64,000 bases of DNA, taken from positions 1 through 64,000 of the forward strand of contig JAFGCG010000052.1 in NCBI GenBank assembly GCA_016932715.1. Reading direction: 5' to 3'. The position numbers and the translations under genes were made by a program. Positions 1-8,972 of this stretch are shown one piece after another. The notes under the pieces were generated by a model, which worked only from the letters and a program-made list of their open reading frames with translations, did no database searches and was not told the origin of the DNA. Source of the stretch: Anaerolineales bacterium. GTDB lineage: Bacteria; Chloroflexota; Anaerolineae; Anaerolineales; Villigracilaceae. Position 1 is the stretch's first letter. The number at the start of each line of letters is the position of its first letter.

Positions 1-15
1 AATGACAGGTATCAA

Positions 16-60
16 CCTCGGGGCAAGCCCCGAACCCCTTCTTCCGCAGCAAGCTGCGGG
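16..60. repeat. two short perfect palindromes downstream of rodA
   Basis: Two hairpin-forming palindromes lie side by side. One has arms CGGGGC/GCCCCG around AA (19-32), the other CCGCAGC/GCTGCGG around AA (44-59). They follow the 3' end of the minus-strand shape/division operon, so they could act as a terminator or mRNA 3' end, but no T-run follows in either direction. They resemble the other dispersed palindromes of this window rather than a classical terminator. Confidence 0.4.
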
Positions 61-80
61 GTATGGAACCCGCGAGAGAA

Positions 81-1208
81 TCAAAATTCGAGCTGCCTGT
101 GACGCATGGCAACGCTTTGAACCAATCCAATGCCAAGCATCAGCGATGTCAGACCGCTGCCGCCATAACTGATAAAAGGCAATGGCAAACCGGAAACAGG
201 CACGATGTTGAGATTCACGCCGATATTGACCATCCCCTGAAAGAAGATCAATGTTGCGACGCCGTAAGCAATGTTCATCCCGGCGACATCGCGCGCCTTT
301 TGCGCGGCGCGCAGACACCTCCAGATGATCAGCACGAGAATGACAATGACCAGGAGCGCGCCGACCAGGCCAAACTCCTCTGAAATCGCGGAAAAGATAA
401 AGTCCGTATGGCGCACTTTGAGGAAGCGCAGCTGCGTCTGGGTGCCATGACCATAGCCCTTGCCGAACAGCCCGCCTGAACCGATGGCGACGAGAGCCTG
501 CTCCACATTATATGTTGCGCCGAACGTCGCGTTCGGGTCCGGCAAAATAAAGTTTGTGATGCGATCCTGCTGATATTCCTGCATAAACGGGATGGGAATG
601 CCAAGTACCGAAAGAGTGACGATCGTTGAGATCCCCAGAAAACCGATGACGCCAAAAATCAGCAGGTGTTTCAGTTGAATACCATTGAACCAAAGCAGGG
701 AGGCAAGCAGCACCATCAGCACAACGACGTTACTCAAATTGGGCTGGAGCAAAATCCAGATGCCCAGACCCATCACCCACAGAAAGGCAACGAGGATCCA
801 GCGCAGGTCACGCGGCCGGTTCTGGGTCCTTTCGAAGTAACGGGCCAGCAACAGGATCGCCACGATCTTTGCAAACTCGGTCGGCTGGAGAAACAAAACA
901 CCCACGGAAAACCAGCGCGCGGCGCCAAAAACCGCCTGTGCACTGAGGAACAGTGCGAAGAGCAGCACACTCATCACAAAAAAAATGGGACGGTACAGCG
1001 CCATCCAGTACCGGTAGTCAATGGCGGCAACAATAAAGATCAGGATCAGACCCACGAGCGCAAAGTAAATCTGGCGATTGATGAGAGGCAACAAAACCTC
1101 ATTCCCCGCGACCGCCGAACGGATCATAGTCGTGCCAAACGCAGTGGCAAGCACGACCGTACCCAACAACCAGAAATCAAAATAACGCCAGGAAGTACCG
1201 CGAACCAT
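81..1208 (-). CDS. rodA: rod-shape SEDS peptidoglycan glycosyltransferase RodA
   Basis: SEDS-family polytopic membrane protein that polymerises lipid II glycan strands for lateral wall growth, paired with the class B PBP encoded upstream in the same run. The 375 residues are almost entirely hydrophobic segments (about ten). Family blocks are clear: QPTEFAK near residue 110, the HTDFIF...EEFG block that carries the catalytic-region Asp and Glu near 265-280, and PLPFISYGGSG near the C-terminus. Length is usual for RodA. It is the last gene of the minus-strand run, 8 bases after minE. FtsW is the alternative, but the mre/mrdA context favours RodA. Confidence 0.93.
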   Translation of the reverse strand: MVRGTSWRYFDFWLLGTVVLATAFGTTMIRSAVAGNEVLLPLINRQIYFALVGLILIFIVAAIDYRYWMALYRPIFFVMSVLLFALFLSAQAVFGAARWFSVGVLFLQPTEFAKIVAILLLARYFERTQNRPRDLRWILVAFLWVMGLGIWILLQPNLSNVVVLMVLLASLLWFNGIQLKHLLIFGVIGFLGISTIVTLSVLGIPIPFMQEYQQDRITNFILPDPNATFGATYNVEQALVAIGSGGLFGKGYGHGTQTQLRFLKVRHTDFIFSAISEEFGLVGALLVIVILVLIIWRCLRAAQKARDVAGMNIAYGVATLIFFQGMVNIGVNLNIVPVSGLPLPFISYGGSGLTSLMLGIGLVQSVAMRHRQLEF

Positions 1209-1216
1209 ACAGGGAC

Positions 1217-1486
1217 TTACTTGGATCTTCTGGCGCGGCGCCGCGTGGTTTTCAACGGAATATCTGCGACGAGGCGCTGCGAACGCCCATCATGCTGCAC
1301 GCCAATCCGCATGGACTGCGCGTCGATTTCCACGTGGCGTGAGATGGTTGCGATCAAATCGTCTTTAAGGGAATCAAGCTCGGCAGGGGTCAGATCCGTC
1401 CGGTCATGGATGAGGACGAGCTGCAAACGCTCCTTGGCATTGTCAGCGCTGTTTTTCTTTCCGAGCAAACGGTCGAAAAAACTCAT
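1217..1486 (-). CDS. minE: cell division topological specificity factor MinE
   Basis: MinE binds membrane MinD and stimulates its ATPase, restricting the MinCD division inhibitor to the poles. The 89-residue length is typical. The N-terminus MSFFDRLLGKK resembles the amphipathic membrane-targeting start of the family, followed by the MinD-contact segment ERLQLVLIHDR and a C-terminal topological-specificity domain ending in an Arg-rich tail (TTRRRARRSK). It starts 1 base after minD stops, so it is surely co-transcribed with it. Confidence 0.93.
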   Translation of the reverse strand: MSFFDRLLGKKNSADNAKERLQLVLIHDRTDLTPAELDSLKDDLIATISRHVEIDAQSMRIGVQHDGRSQRLVADIPLKTTRRRARRSK

Positions 1487-1487
1487 A

Positions 1488-2285
1488 TCACTTCCTCCCC
1501 GTCAAGCGTTGGAATTGCTGCCATAGTCCCCCGGTATGATCCAGATCGAGGAATGGTACTGTCTCTCCACGCAGGCGTTTCGCGATGTTGCGAAACGCCT
1601 GGCCCGCCCTGCTTTTCGCGTCGAACGCAACGGGCGCGCCGCGATTCGAACTGATAATGACGTTTTCATCCTCCGGTACAACGCCGACCAGCTCGACTGC
1701 CAGCAGATCGAGCACATCCTCCGCCGAAAGCATGTTGTGATTTTTTACAAGCGCAGGATTTAAACGGTTGATGATCAGGGCACCCGGACCCTTTTCCTCC
1801 GCCTCCAGAATGCCGATCACCCGATCCGCATCGCGCACGGCTGAGATTTCCGGGTTGGTAATGACCAGGACGCGGTCGGCGGCAGCGATGGCATTTTTGA
1901 ATCCGCGTTCGATACCGGCCGGCGAATCGATCAACACAAAGTCATAATCATTCCGCAGGTCTTTGATCAGGCGGTTCATATCGCTGGGCGAGACCGCATT
2001 CTTGTCGCGTGTTTGCGCCGCAGGGATGAGATACAACTCAGGCAGTTTCTTATCGCGGATCATGGCCTGTTTCAGGCGGCAGCGGCCCTCGATCACGTCC
2101 ACAATATCGTAAACGATGCGATTTTCCAGGCCGAGGATCACATCCAGGTTGCGCAGGCCGATGTCACCATCGATGCATACGACCTTGGCTCCTTCCAAAG
2201 CCAGTCCGACAGCAAGATTCGCGACCGCAGTGGTCTTGCCGACTCCGCCTTTTCCTGATGTGATGGTGATTACTTGTGCGGGCAT
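1488..2285 (-). CDS. minD: septum site-determining ATPase MinD
   Basis: ParA/MinD-type ATPase that recruits MinC to the membrane. The deviant Walker A box GKGGVGKTT is at residues 10-18, Walker A' around VVCIDGDIGLRNLD, and Walker B around FVLIDSPAGIE. The last residues (GGLWQQFQRLTGRK) can form the short amphipathic membrane-targeting helix expected at the MinD C-terminus. At 265 residues it has normal length. It lies 50 bases after minC and directly before minE. Confidence 0.96.
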   Translation of the reverse strand: MPAQVITITSGKGGVGKTTAVANLAVGLALEGAKVVCIDGDIGLRNLDVILGLENRIVYDIVDVIEGRCRLKQAMIRDKKLPELYLIPAAQTRDKNAVSPSDMNRLIKDLRNDYDFVLIDSPAGIERGFKNAIAAADRVLVITNPEISAVRDADRVIGILEAEEKGPGALIINRLNPALVKNHNMLSAEDVLDLLAVELVGVVPEDENVIISSNRGAPVAFDAKSRAGQAFRNIAKRLRGETVPFLDLDHTGGLWQQFQRLTGRK

Positions 2286-2335
2286 GTGTTCATCCTATGA
2301 TAAGTGACAAGAGCACTTGAGGTCTATTCAAAAGT

Positions 2336-3019
2336 CTAGCCAGGCGACCAAAGTTCTGCCTGCAATTTTCCATCTTTGTTGATCCGGGCAATCTCGGGCT
2401 CCGGATTCTCCCGAGGTCTCAAAACGGCTGAGACTTCCTCTGCAATCCGAAGCTGGGTCGGCGAAAGGTCAAGGGCGCAGATGACGGCATTGCGATTACC
2501 CTTGGCGCCCGCATGAACCATCCCACGCAGGCGTCCCCAAACGATCACATTTCCTTCCGCGATAATTTCAGCGCCGGGGTTGACATCACCCATCACAACG
2601 ACATGACCTGAAAACTCGATGCGCGTGCCTGAACGAAGCGTGCGATTGAGGAATAATGCAGTTTCTTCGCCGAGGTCTTCCACGGCATACTGGCGATTCT
2701 CTTCAGGCCGCGGCTTGGAAATCCGCGTCGCCAGGCCAAGCAGCTGGGCGGTCTTTTCGGTGGTGGGCGATTCGCTGATCACTGCCCAGAGAGAAATGCC
2801 GCGCTCGGAAAGCCGGTCGCGCAGCTCCACAAGCTCATTGACACGCAGAACCTGGCTCGCCACATCCAGTGCCAGACGCGCGCCCTGAAAAAAAGCCGGC
2901 TGGCGATCCACCCGGGCAAGCAAGGCAACCCGCTGGTCCTCCCAGGGAGCATCGTCCAACGAGACTAGGAGTCCGTCGCGCAAGCCTTTGATCTGGATCA
3001 GGGAATTCGTCTCGCTCAT
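2336..3019 (-). CDS. minC: septum formation inhibitor MinC
   Basis: MinC blocks FtsZ assembly and is positioned by MinD. The 227 residues divide into an N-terminal FtsZ-interacting domain (about 1-95) and the C-terminal beta-helix domain with RSGTRIEFSGHVVVMGDV and GRLRGMVHAGA. I chose the ATG at 3019 because the product then begins MSETNSLIQIKG, like the E. coli protein. A TTG at 3046 in the same frame would add nine residues. Neither start has a Shine-Dalgarno sequence. A TATAAT box at 3054-3059 suggests this gene has its own promoter inside the operon. Confidence 0.9.
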   Translation of the reverse strand: MSETNSLIQIKGLRDGLLVSLDDAPWEDQRVALLARVDRQPAFFQGARLALDVASQVLRVNELVELRDRLSERGISLWAVISESPTTEKTAQLLGLATRISKPRPEENRQYAVEDLGEETALFLNRTLRSGTRIEFSGHVVVMGDVNPGAEIIAEGNVIVWGRLRGMVHAGAKGNRNAVICALDLSPTQLRIAEEVSAVLRPRENPEPEIARINKDGKLQAELWSPG

Positions 3020-3053
3020 GGAATCAACATCATTGAAGGCTGACAATCGCTAA

Positions 3054-3059
3054 ATTATA
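3054..3059 (-). promoter_or_regulatory. -10 box upstream of minC
   Basis: TATAAT on the minus strand, in the 61-base gap between mrdA and minC. It would start transcription near 3046, giving a 5' leader of only about 27 bases to the chosen ATG, or none for the TTG at 3046. No convincing -35 is seen. Confidence 0.4.
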
Positions 3060-3080
3060 GCATGAAGTCCCGGTGGACTT

Positions 3081-5360
3081 TTATTGGCTAACCTCCTGCG
3101 CGAGATCAATGGATTTGAGTTCAAAGTACGCCTGCATCACCCGCGCGACGATCGGCGCCGCAACAGAACCACCCTCCCCGCCGTGGTAGGCGAAGGCTAT
3201 GATAATGACCTCCGGGTCATCATAAGGAGCATAGGCAAGGGTCCAGGCATGTGTGGGCCACGAGCCGAACTGGCATTGCTGCAATTCACGCGCGACATCA
3301 TCGCAATACTCGGCCGTACCGGTTTTTCCAGCGACCGCGATCGCAAGCGGATAATCTACATTAAAGATTTTATATAACGTGCCCAGCGGATTTTCTGTGA
3401 CCGCCAGACGCGTTCCCGTCCGCACAGCCTCAACGGTCGAGGGCAGAACGGTCTTTTTTCTCCCGGTCGTTTCACAGTAACCACTTTCACAAGTCCACTC
3501 ATTGATCAGAGATTCCCTGGTAATATCCCATTTCAGATTGGGCGTAAATGGTGAGATCTGATAACTCCCCTCTGGAGGAGTTGAAAGAAGCTCGTCAGGC
3601 TCCGCGGGATTAACCCAAACACTCCTTCTTCGTCCATCTTCATCTGTCACTTCCCGAACTTCGTAGATAAAGAATGTTTCCGGGTCAAACCAGACCGGTA
3701 TCACGCGGCCCTCATTGTCCTGCACCTCGCGGACGACCGTCGGCTGCATCAATTTGCCGCGATTGGCAATCGTCGCGCCGGACATCAAAACCTGCAGCGG
3801 CGTACCCAAAACATAGCCCTGTCCGACGCTGGCGATATAAGTATCGCCAGTAGACCAGACCTCGCTCTGGGTGATGCGCTTCCATTGCGGGGTGGGAATC
3901 AATCCTTCGTCTTCGCCGGGGAGTTGGATGCCGGAACGGGCACCGTAGCCCAGGGCGCGCGCATATTCCCCGAGGCGGTAGATACCAAGCCCTTCCGGAA
4001 TCTCGTCCTCATAGCCGCCGCCAAGTTTATAGAAGCAGACATTGCTCGAATAAGCAATGCAGTGAAAGAAATCCAGCGCGCCAAAACCAGTTTCATTGAT
4101 CACGCCATTGCGATCGTAGATCCAATCCACAAAAGGCCGGGTATTCCTTTCCGTACATGGATCGGTGGGCCGAAAGCGTTCACAAAGCTCGAGCTTCCCC
4201 GGAGTCTCAACGATCATCCCGGGTTCAATCACGCCTTCATTGAACGCACCCGTCGCGGTCGCAAGTTTGAAGGTGGAGCCCGGAGGGATCCTGGAAGTGA
4301 TGGCGGTATTGACCAGGGGGGTGCGCGGGTCCTCGATTAATTGCTCATAGTAATAACCGGGGATGAAACGTGCCATACGGTTGTTTTCAAACGATGGATA
4401 AGAAACCATGGCGAGTATCTCGCCGGTTTTAGGGTTCATGGCAATGACTACCCCGCTCGAAATTCGCATTGTCCCAAACCAGGTATTCCAATAGTTGATC
4501 TCATCTACCAGCGCAGCCTCGGCCGCTTTTTGCAGGCGTGTGTCAATGGTCAAAACGACATTGTTGCCGGCAACAGGTGGAATAGGAGGCTCCAAATTAC
4601 GCAGCACCTGACCTGCGACATCTCTCTGTACCACACGCTGTCCATTTCGCCCAAGCAGAATATCATCGAGCGAAGTCTCGACACCCGCGTAACCGACCTT
4701 GTCGCGGTTGGCAACAAATTTGCGTGCCTCATAAACATCTTGAAGCGCCTCAGGGATCGGGCCCAGGAAGCCGACAATGTTTGCGGTCAGGGAACCGGTT
4801 GGGTAATCGCGGATCGGTTCGATCTCCAGCGAGACGCCGGGCCAATCCACAGATTTTTCACGGATCACGCGTGCAAGTTCTTCACTGATATTGCAGCTGA
4901 TCTTGACCGGCGTGTAGGGTGCGAGCGATTCGCCCAACGCCACCATGTCCGCGATGCTGGGACCAGGCACACAAGCGGAAAATAATTTGGCACTCTCCAA
5001 TGTTTCCTCCGTGACCGGACCTCCCGCCGGTACACCGGTCATTTGAGAGACTTCACGATAAATGCGCTGGATATCCGCCTCATCATCCGGCAAAGCGGCC
5101 GGGGTGATGACAACATTATAGGATGCCACGTTACGGGCAAGCACAAAACCATTGCGGTCATAAATGATCCCGCGCGCCGCCGGGTCGCTGATCTCCGTTG
5201 TGTAATTTTCGACCGCCTGGTCCTGCCAGGTCTCGTATTCCAGGACCTGGCGTGTGAGCAAACGGAACGTGATCACAGCAACGACCGTAATCAGTAAGGC
5301 GTATATCACCCATACGCGCCACAACGGGACTTCATACTTGCTCACCGTTTGTGAACTCAT
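3081..5360 (-). CDS. mrdA: penicillin-binding protein 2 (class B transpeptidase)
   Basis: Elongasome peptidoglycan transpeptidase that works with RodA. Residues 13-34 form the single membrane anchor, then a dimerisation domain starting near DPAARGIIYDRNG, then the transpeptidase domain. The catalytic motifs are present: STFK near residue 362, SSN in CIAYSSNVCFYKLG, and KTGTAEYC near 678. At 759 residues it is longer than E. coli PBP2 because of an insertion rich in acidic residues before the KTG motif. The reading frame stays open upstream to 5702, but the start at 5360 makes a 4-base ATGA overlap with the mreD stop and gives a normal N-terminus. Confidence 0.94.
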   Translation of the reverse strand: MSSQTVSKYEVPLWRVWVIYALLITVVAVITFRLLTRQVLEYETWQDQAVENYTTEISDPAARGIIYDRNGFVLARNVASYNVVITPAALPDDEADIQRIYREVSQMTGVPAGGPVTEETLESAKLFSACVPGPSIADMVALGESLAPYTPVKISCNISEELARVIREKSVDWPGVSLEIEPIRDYPTGSLTANIVGFLGPIPEALQDVYEARKFVANRDKVGYAGVETSLDDILLGRNGQRVVQRDVAGQVLRNLEPPIPPVAGNNVVLTIDTRLQKAAEAALVDEINYWNTWFGTMRISSGVVIAMNPKTGEILAMVSYPSFENNRMARFIPGYYYEQLIEDPRTPLVNTAITSRIPPGSTFKLATATGAFNEGVIEPGMIVETPGKLELCERFRPTDPCTERNTRPFVDWIYDRNGVINETGFGALDFFHCIAYSSNVCFYKLGGGYEDEIPEGLGIYRLGEYARALGYGARSGIQLPGEDEGLIPTPQWKRITQSEVWSTGDTYIASVGQGYVLGTPLQVLMSGATIANRGKLMQPTVVREVQDNEGRVIPVWFDPETFFIYEVREVTDEDGRRRSVWVNPAEPDELLSTPPEGSYQISPFTPNLKWDITRESLINEWTCESGYCETTGRKKTVLPSTVEAVRTGTRLAVTENPLGTLYKIFNVDYPLAIAVAGKTGTAEYCDDVARELQQCQFGSWPTHAWTLAYAPYDDPEVIIIAFAYHGGEGGSVAAPIVARVMQAYFELKSIDLAQEVSQ

Positions 5361-5857
5361 TCGACCTCCAGGGATGGATATACCCATCTTGCAAGATCGC
5401 GCATCACTGCATATACGGGAATTGCAAGAAGCATATTCAATAAAACGCTTGGCAGTGTCAACAGGCCAAGCACGTCGCTGATGGGCAGCGGCACACCTAA
5501 AAAACGTAAAACCACTAATGACAGGACACTCACAACAATCGTTCCCAGAAACGTGATGCTGAACATTGCAAGTAAGGGAGCCTGCCAAACGCGTCGTTGA
5601 AAGATTTGCGCCAGTACAACGACGGCAATATATCCCAAAACCGGCACAATCAAAGGGATCCCTGAAATGAAACCCACCAGCAAACCGGTTGCGACAGCCC
5701 ACTGCCAGGCCGAATCAACTTCCTCCTGCAGAGCCCAGGCAGCCAGCATGACCAGGGGCAGATCAGCAATCCCTGAAAGCAAATATACCCGGCTGATGAT
5801 CGCCGATTGCAGAATGACGCTGAACAGGATGACGGGCAAGGCAACTATGTTACGCAT
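5357..5857 (-). CDS. mreD: rod shape-determining membrane protein MreD
   Basis: Small integral membrane protein of the MreBCD elongation complex. The 166 residues contain about five hydrophobic segments and end in a short basic tail (MRDLARWVYPSLEVE). Sequence conservation in MreD is low, so the call rests on length, topology and its place between mreC (3 bases upstream) and mrdA (4-base overlap). Confidence 0.85.
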   Translation of the reverse strand: MRNIVALPVILFSVILQSAIISRVYLLSGIADLPLVMLAAWALQEEVDSAWQWAVATGLLVGFISGIPLIVPVLGYIAVVVLAQIFQRRVWQAPLLAMFSITFLGTIVVSVLSLVVLRFLGVPLPISDVLGLLTLPSVLLNMLLAIPVYAVMRDLARWVYPSLEVE

Positions 5858-5860
5858 TCG

Positions 5861-6703
5861 TCAGGGATTCGGCGGGATAAGAGGGGAAATATCCACTGGC
5901 TTGAAATTGACGATCACCAGCACGATTTCCAGGCGATTGAAATCGACAACCGGCTGGACGGTAGCCTGCTGGAACAAGTCGAAATCGCGCGAACGGACAT
6001 TGACCACCTGACCAACGATCAGGTCCGGGGGATAGCCGCCGCCCAACCCCGAAGTCAATACCAGGTCGCCAGGTTGTACATTTATATCCTGAGGGATCAA
6101 TTCAAGTGTCAGATCGCCCGTGACCGAGCCAACCAGGGAAGCATCGGTCTCCGCGTTCTGGAGGCGGACATTCACACTCGAAGCAGGATCCGTGATCAGC
6201 TCGACACGCGCGGCATCCGCAATGACGGCATCGATGCGGCCGATCAATCCCTGATTCGTTACCACCGGCATGCCTCGCAGGATCCCATCGTTGGAGCCGC
6301 GATTGATGATCACATAATGGAGAAACGGGCTCGGGTCACGTCCGATGACCGCGGCAGCACGATAAGTATTCTCAGAATGGGCGCGTTCAAAATCCACAAG
6401 CGCAGCCAGGATTTGGGTCTCACCAACTTCCTGCTGCAGTTGAATGACCTGCGCCTGCAGGTCTGCAACTTCCCCCTCCAGTTCTGCATTACGCTGGCGC
6501 AGGGAGGCAATGTCACGCGGGGATGTGAAAAAATCCTGTATCGCCACAAAACGTGTTGAAAACCAGGTTTGCAGGTTGACCAGGGAACCGGTGAAGACGT
6601 TGGAGGCGCCGCTGAAATAACCTCCAAGTGCGAGCGCCATAATTCCCCCTATGACCAAAAAGATGATCGTGGTCTGAAGCGTACGTGAGAATAGATCTTT
6701 CAT
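5861..6703 (-). CDS. mreC: rod shape-determining protein MreC
   Basis: Membrane-anchored scaffold that links MreB to PBP2 and RodA. One N-terminal membrane segment (about residues 12-31) is followed by a coiled coil (about 65-105, LRQRNAELEGEVADLQAQV) and the MreC beta-domain with AAVIGRDPSPFLHYVIINRG and GMPVVTNQGLIGRI, both well-conserved family blocks. The 280-residue length is typical. The 128-base gap to mreB holds no gene. Confidence 0.94.
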   Translation of the reverse strand: MKDLFSRTLQTTIIFLVIGGIMALALGGYFSGASNVFTGSLVNLQTWFSTRFVAIQDFFTSPRDIASLRQRNAELEGEVADLQAQVIQLQQEVGETQILAALVDFERAHSENTYRAAAVIGRDPSPFLHYVIINRGSNDGILRGMPVVTNQGLIGRIDAVIADAARVELITDPASSVNVRLQNAETDASLVGSVTGDLTLELIPQDINVQPGDLVLTSGLGGGYPPDLIVGQVVNVRSRDFDLFQQATVQPVVDFNRLEIVLVIVNFKPVDISPLIPPNP

Positions 6704-6831
6704 ATTACAAGGTACCGCGTTCCTATCTATGCAATCAGTAAACTTCTACCAGGAAACAGTGTTCGTCCATGTTGGGATTTTCGCCAAAAAGCGCTAGTCT
6801 ACAAATTACTGCCAGGGGCAGCCAAAAAACA

Positions 6832-7902
6832 TTAAACGCTGTGACGCGTGCTGCCGCGTTCCAAACCGACAAGATACCGACTCAAAGTATCGAAGTTTTC
6901 GAAGACCATCCCCGCGCCGCGTGCCACACAGGTCAGCGGGTCTTCCGCCACCCAGGTGCGCAGCCGAAGTTCATCCGTCAGGCGCTCAGCCAATCCCTGC
7001 AGCAGAGCGCCGCCACCCGAAAGACAAATACCGATATCCATCAAGTCTGCGACGATCTCCGGAGGGATTTCATCCAATGCATCCCGAATTGTATCCACGA
7101 TCACCTGCACAGAGCCTGCCAGCGCCTCACGCATTTCAATGGAGGAGATTTCGATACTTTCGGGCAATCCCGTCACAAGATTGCGCCCGCGTACTTCCAT
7201 GGTTTTTTCAGGCTGAAGCGGATAGGCAGATCCGATCTGCCACTTGATTTGTTCGGCAATCCCTTCGCCAATGAGCAGGTTGTATTTATTGCGCAGATAC
7301 TGGACAATATCCTGATCCATTTCATCACCGGCCACCCGCAAAGAACGCGAGGCAACCACGCCGCTCATGGACATGACCGCGACTTCGGTCGTTCCGCCGC
7401 CAATATCCACGACCATGCTTCCTTTCACGTCGGCAATCGGGAGACCCGATCCCAATGCCGCTGCGATCGGCTCCTCGATCATGTAAGCCGCGCGCGCCCC
7501 TGACGCCATTACCGCGTCGTACACCGCGCGCTTTTCGACCTCGGTGACACCGGTTGGGATCCCAACCACCACCCGGGGGCGCGGCAGCGGCACCACACTC
7601 TGCTCATGGACACGACCGATAAAGTACTCCAGCATCACCTGTGTAATGTCAAATTCAGAGATCACGCCATCCCGCAAGGGACGAATCACCGCAACATTGC
7701 TGGGGGTACGACCCATCATTTCCTTGGCTTCCAGACCAATGGCTAATGGCTGGCGCAGACGTTTGTCAATCGTTACCCAGGAGGGTTCGTTGATGACAAT
7801 CCCCTTGCCGCGCACGTTTACCAGTGTATTCGCTGTCCCCAGGTCAATTGCAATATCCAGTGAAAACAGGCCCAAAAGCCAGTTTATCGGGTTAAATGCC
7901 AA
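6832..7902 (-). CDS. mreB: actin-like cell shape protein MreB
   Basis: Bacterial actin homologue that orients the elongasome under the membrane. The N-terminal phosphate-1 motif IAIDLGTANTLV, the second phosphate motif MVVDIGGGTTEVAV and the adenosine-binding CLSGGGALLQGL are intact. Residues 1-14 (MAFNPINWLLGLFS) can form a membrane-binding amphipathic start. The 356-residue length is usual. It is the first gene of the minus-strand run and is divergent from degV, so its promoter must lie in 7903-8037. Confidence 0.97.
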   Translation of the reverse strand: MAFNPINWLLGLFSLDIAIDLGTANTLVNVRGKGIVINEPSWVTIDKRLRQPLAIGLEAKEMMGRTPSNVAVIRPLRDGVISEFDITQVMLEYFIGRVHEQSVVPLPRPRVVVGIPTGVTEVEKRAVYDAVMASGARAAYMIEEPIAAALGSGLPIADVKGSMVVDIGGGTTEVAVMSMSGVVASRSLRVAGDEMDQDIVQYLRNKYNLLIGEGIAEQIKWQIGSAYPLQPEKTMEVRGRNLVTGLPESIEISSIEMREALAGSVQVIVDTIRDALDEIPPEIVADLMDIGICLSGGGALLQGLAERLTDELRLRTWVAEDPLTCVARGAGMVFENFDTLSRYLVGLERGSTRHSV

Positions 7903-7947
7903 AGCAGGCTCCTCAGTGAGGTTTCAAAGCAACGAAATCGCCTTGAT

Positions 7948-7953
7948 ATTATA
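7948..7953 (-). promoter_or_regulatory. candidate -10 box for the mreB operon
   Basis: TATAAT on the minus strand, 46 bases before the mreB start, in the divergent mreB/degV gap. No good -35 at 16-18 bases was found, so this is a weak call. Confidence 0.3.
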
Positions 7954-7977
7954 CCTAACAATTCGTATCCACGTGCC

Positions 7978-8007
7978 TTGCAAGGGGGTTAATATACCAG
8001 ATATCAT
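7978..8007 (+). promoter_or_regulatory. candidate sigma-70-type promoter for degV
   Basis: TTGCAA (7978-7983) and TATCAT (8002-8007) are separated by 18 bases. Transcription would begin near 8014, followed by a strong ribosome site AAGGAGA at 8027-8033, 4 bases before the GTG start of degV. Confidence 0.5.
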
Positions 8008-8037
8008 AGCTTAATTAGTCGATTTCAAGGAGACGCC

Positions 8038-8892
8038 GTGTCAAAAATCGCGCTGGTAACCGATAGCACGACCTACATGCCGCCTGAATTAGTAAAAAAA
8101 TATAACATTTCCGTTGCACCGCAGATCCTTATTTGGGGCGACCAGACATACAAAGATGGTGTAGACATTCAACCCAGTGAGTTCTATGCCAAGTTGAAAA
8201 CCGCCAGGGAAATGCCCACCACCTCGCAGGTTTCCGTAGCTTCCTTCCAGGAGATCTTCCAGAAGCTGGTAGAACAGGATTTCGAGGTCCTGGCGCTGCT
8301 CATTTCAACAAAATTATCCGGCACCATTCAATCTGCAGTACAGGCGCAGGAATTGATCGGTTCGGCCGGCGGGAAGATTCACATTGTGGACAGCCACTCG
8401 GTTGCCATGGCGCTCGGCTTCCAGGTCCTGGCGGTTGCCCGGGCGCTCGAACAAGGTGCAAGCCTCAGGGAAGCGATCGCGCTGGCAGAGAAATCGTCTG
8501 AATATACAGGTGTATTCTTTGCGGTAGATACGCTTGAATTCCTGCATCGCGGCGGACGCATTGGGGGTGCACAGCGTTTCATTGGCACGATGCTGAACAT
8601 GAAACCAATCCTGGCAATTCAGGAGGGGCGCGTCGAAGGGATCGAACGCATTCGCACCAAGGTCAAGGCACATGAGCGCATTCTTGAATTAACAGTTGAA
8701 AAGATACGCGGCCGGTCACCTGTCCATATTGCCACCCTGCATGCAAATGCAGCAGAAGATGCAGAGGTAGTGCTAACCAAAGCGGAGCAGGCACTCCATC
8801 CTGTCGAAAGCGTCTTTAGCGAGGTCAGTCCGGTCGTCGGCACACACGCCGGACCCGGCACGGTCGGGCTCGCCTTTATGGCGGGAATCTAG
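8038..8892 (+). CDS. DegV family fatty acid-binding protein
   Basis: DegV/FakB-type protein. Family members bind one fatty acid between two domains, and in Firmicutes FakB presents it to the kinase FakA. No FakA is seen in this window. Typical blocks are VTDSTTYMPPE at the N-terminus, TSQVSVASF, STKLSGTIQSA, RGGRIGG and the C-terminal GTHAGPGTVGLAFM. The 284 residues match the family. GTG start chosen by the adjacent AAGGAGA site. A terminator follows the stop. Confidence 0.9.
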   Translation: MSKIALVTDSTTYMPPELVKKYNISVAPQILIWGDQTYKDGVDIQPSEFYAKLKTAREMPTTSQVSVASFQEIFQKLVEQDFEVLALLISTKLSGTIQSAVQAQELIGSAGGKIHIVDSHSVAMALGFQVLAVARALEQGASLREAIALAEKSSEYTGVFFAVDTLEFLHRGGRIGGAQRFIGTMLNMKPILAIQEGRVEGIERIRTKVKAHERILELTVEKIRGRSPVHIATLHANAAEDAEVVLTKAEQALHPVESVFSEVSPVVGTHAGPGTVGLAFMAGI

Positions 8893-8909
8893 TCCAGATC
8901 TCACCCCTA

Positions 8910-8945
8910 CCCCTCTCCCAGGCTTCACACGGAGAGGGGTTTTTA
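8910..8945 (+). terminator. rho-independent terminator after degV
   Basis: Perfect 9-bp stem CCCCTCTCC/GGAGAGGGG (8910-8918 and 8931-8939) with a 12-base loop, followed by five T (8940-8944). Confidence 0.85.
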
Positions 8946-8960
8946 TACTGCGCGTGCGTG

Positions 8961-8966
8961 TATAAT
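8961..8966 (+). promoter_or_regulatory. -10 box abutting the udk start codon
   Basis: TATAAT ends 6 bases before the ATG of udk. The expected transcription start coincides with that ATG, and no ribosome site precedes it, so the mRNA may be leaderless. No clear -35. Confidence 0.45.
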
Positions 8967-8972
8967 TTGAGC

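Noticed and set aside
666-1526. Long plus-strand open frame (286 codons) opposite rodA and minE
   Set aside because: Antisense to two well-conserved genes, Gln/His/Thr-rich shadow composition, no ribosome site or family match.
5361-5702. 114-codon upstream extension of the PBP2 frame
   Set aside because: Overlaps mreD in another frame, lacks family similarity, and the ATGA-coupled start at 5360 explains the protein.
4341-6559. Two long plus-strand frames (214 and 250 codons) opposite mrdA, mreD and mreC
   Set aside because: Shadows of conserved minus-strand genes; no domain and no plausible start site.
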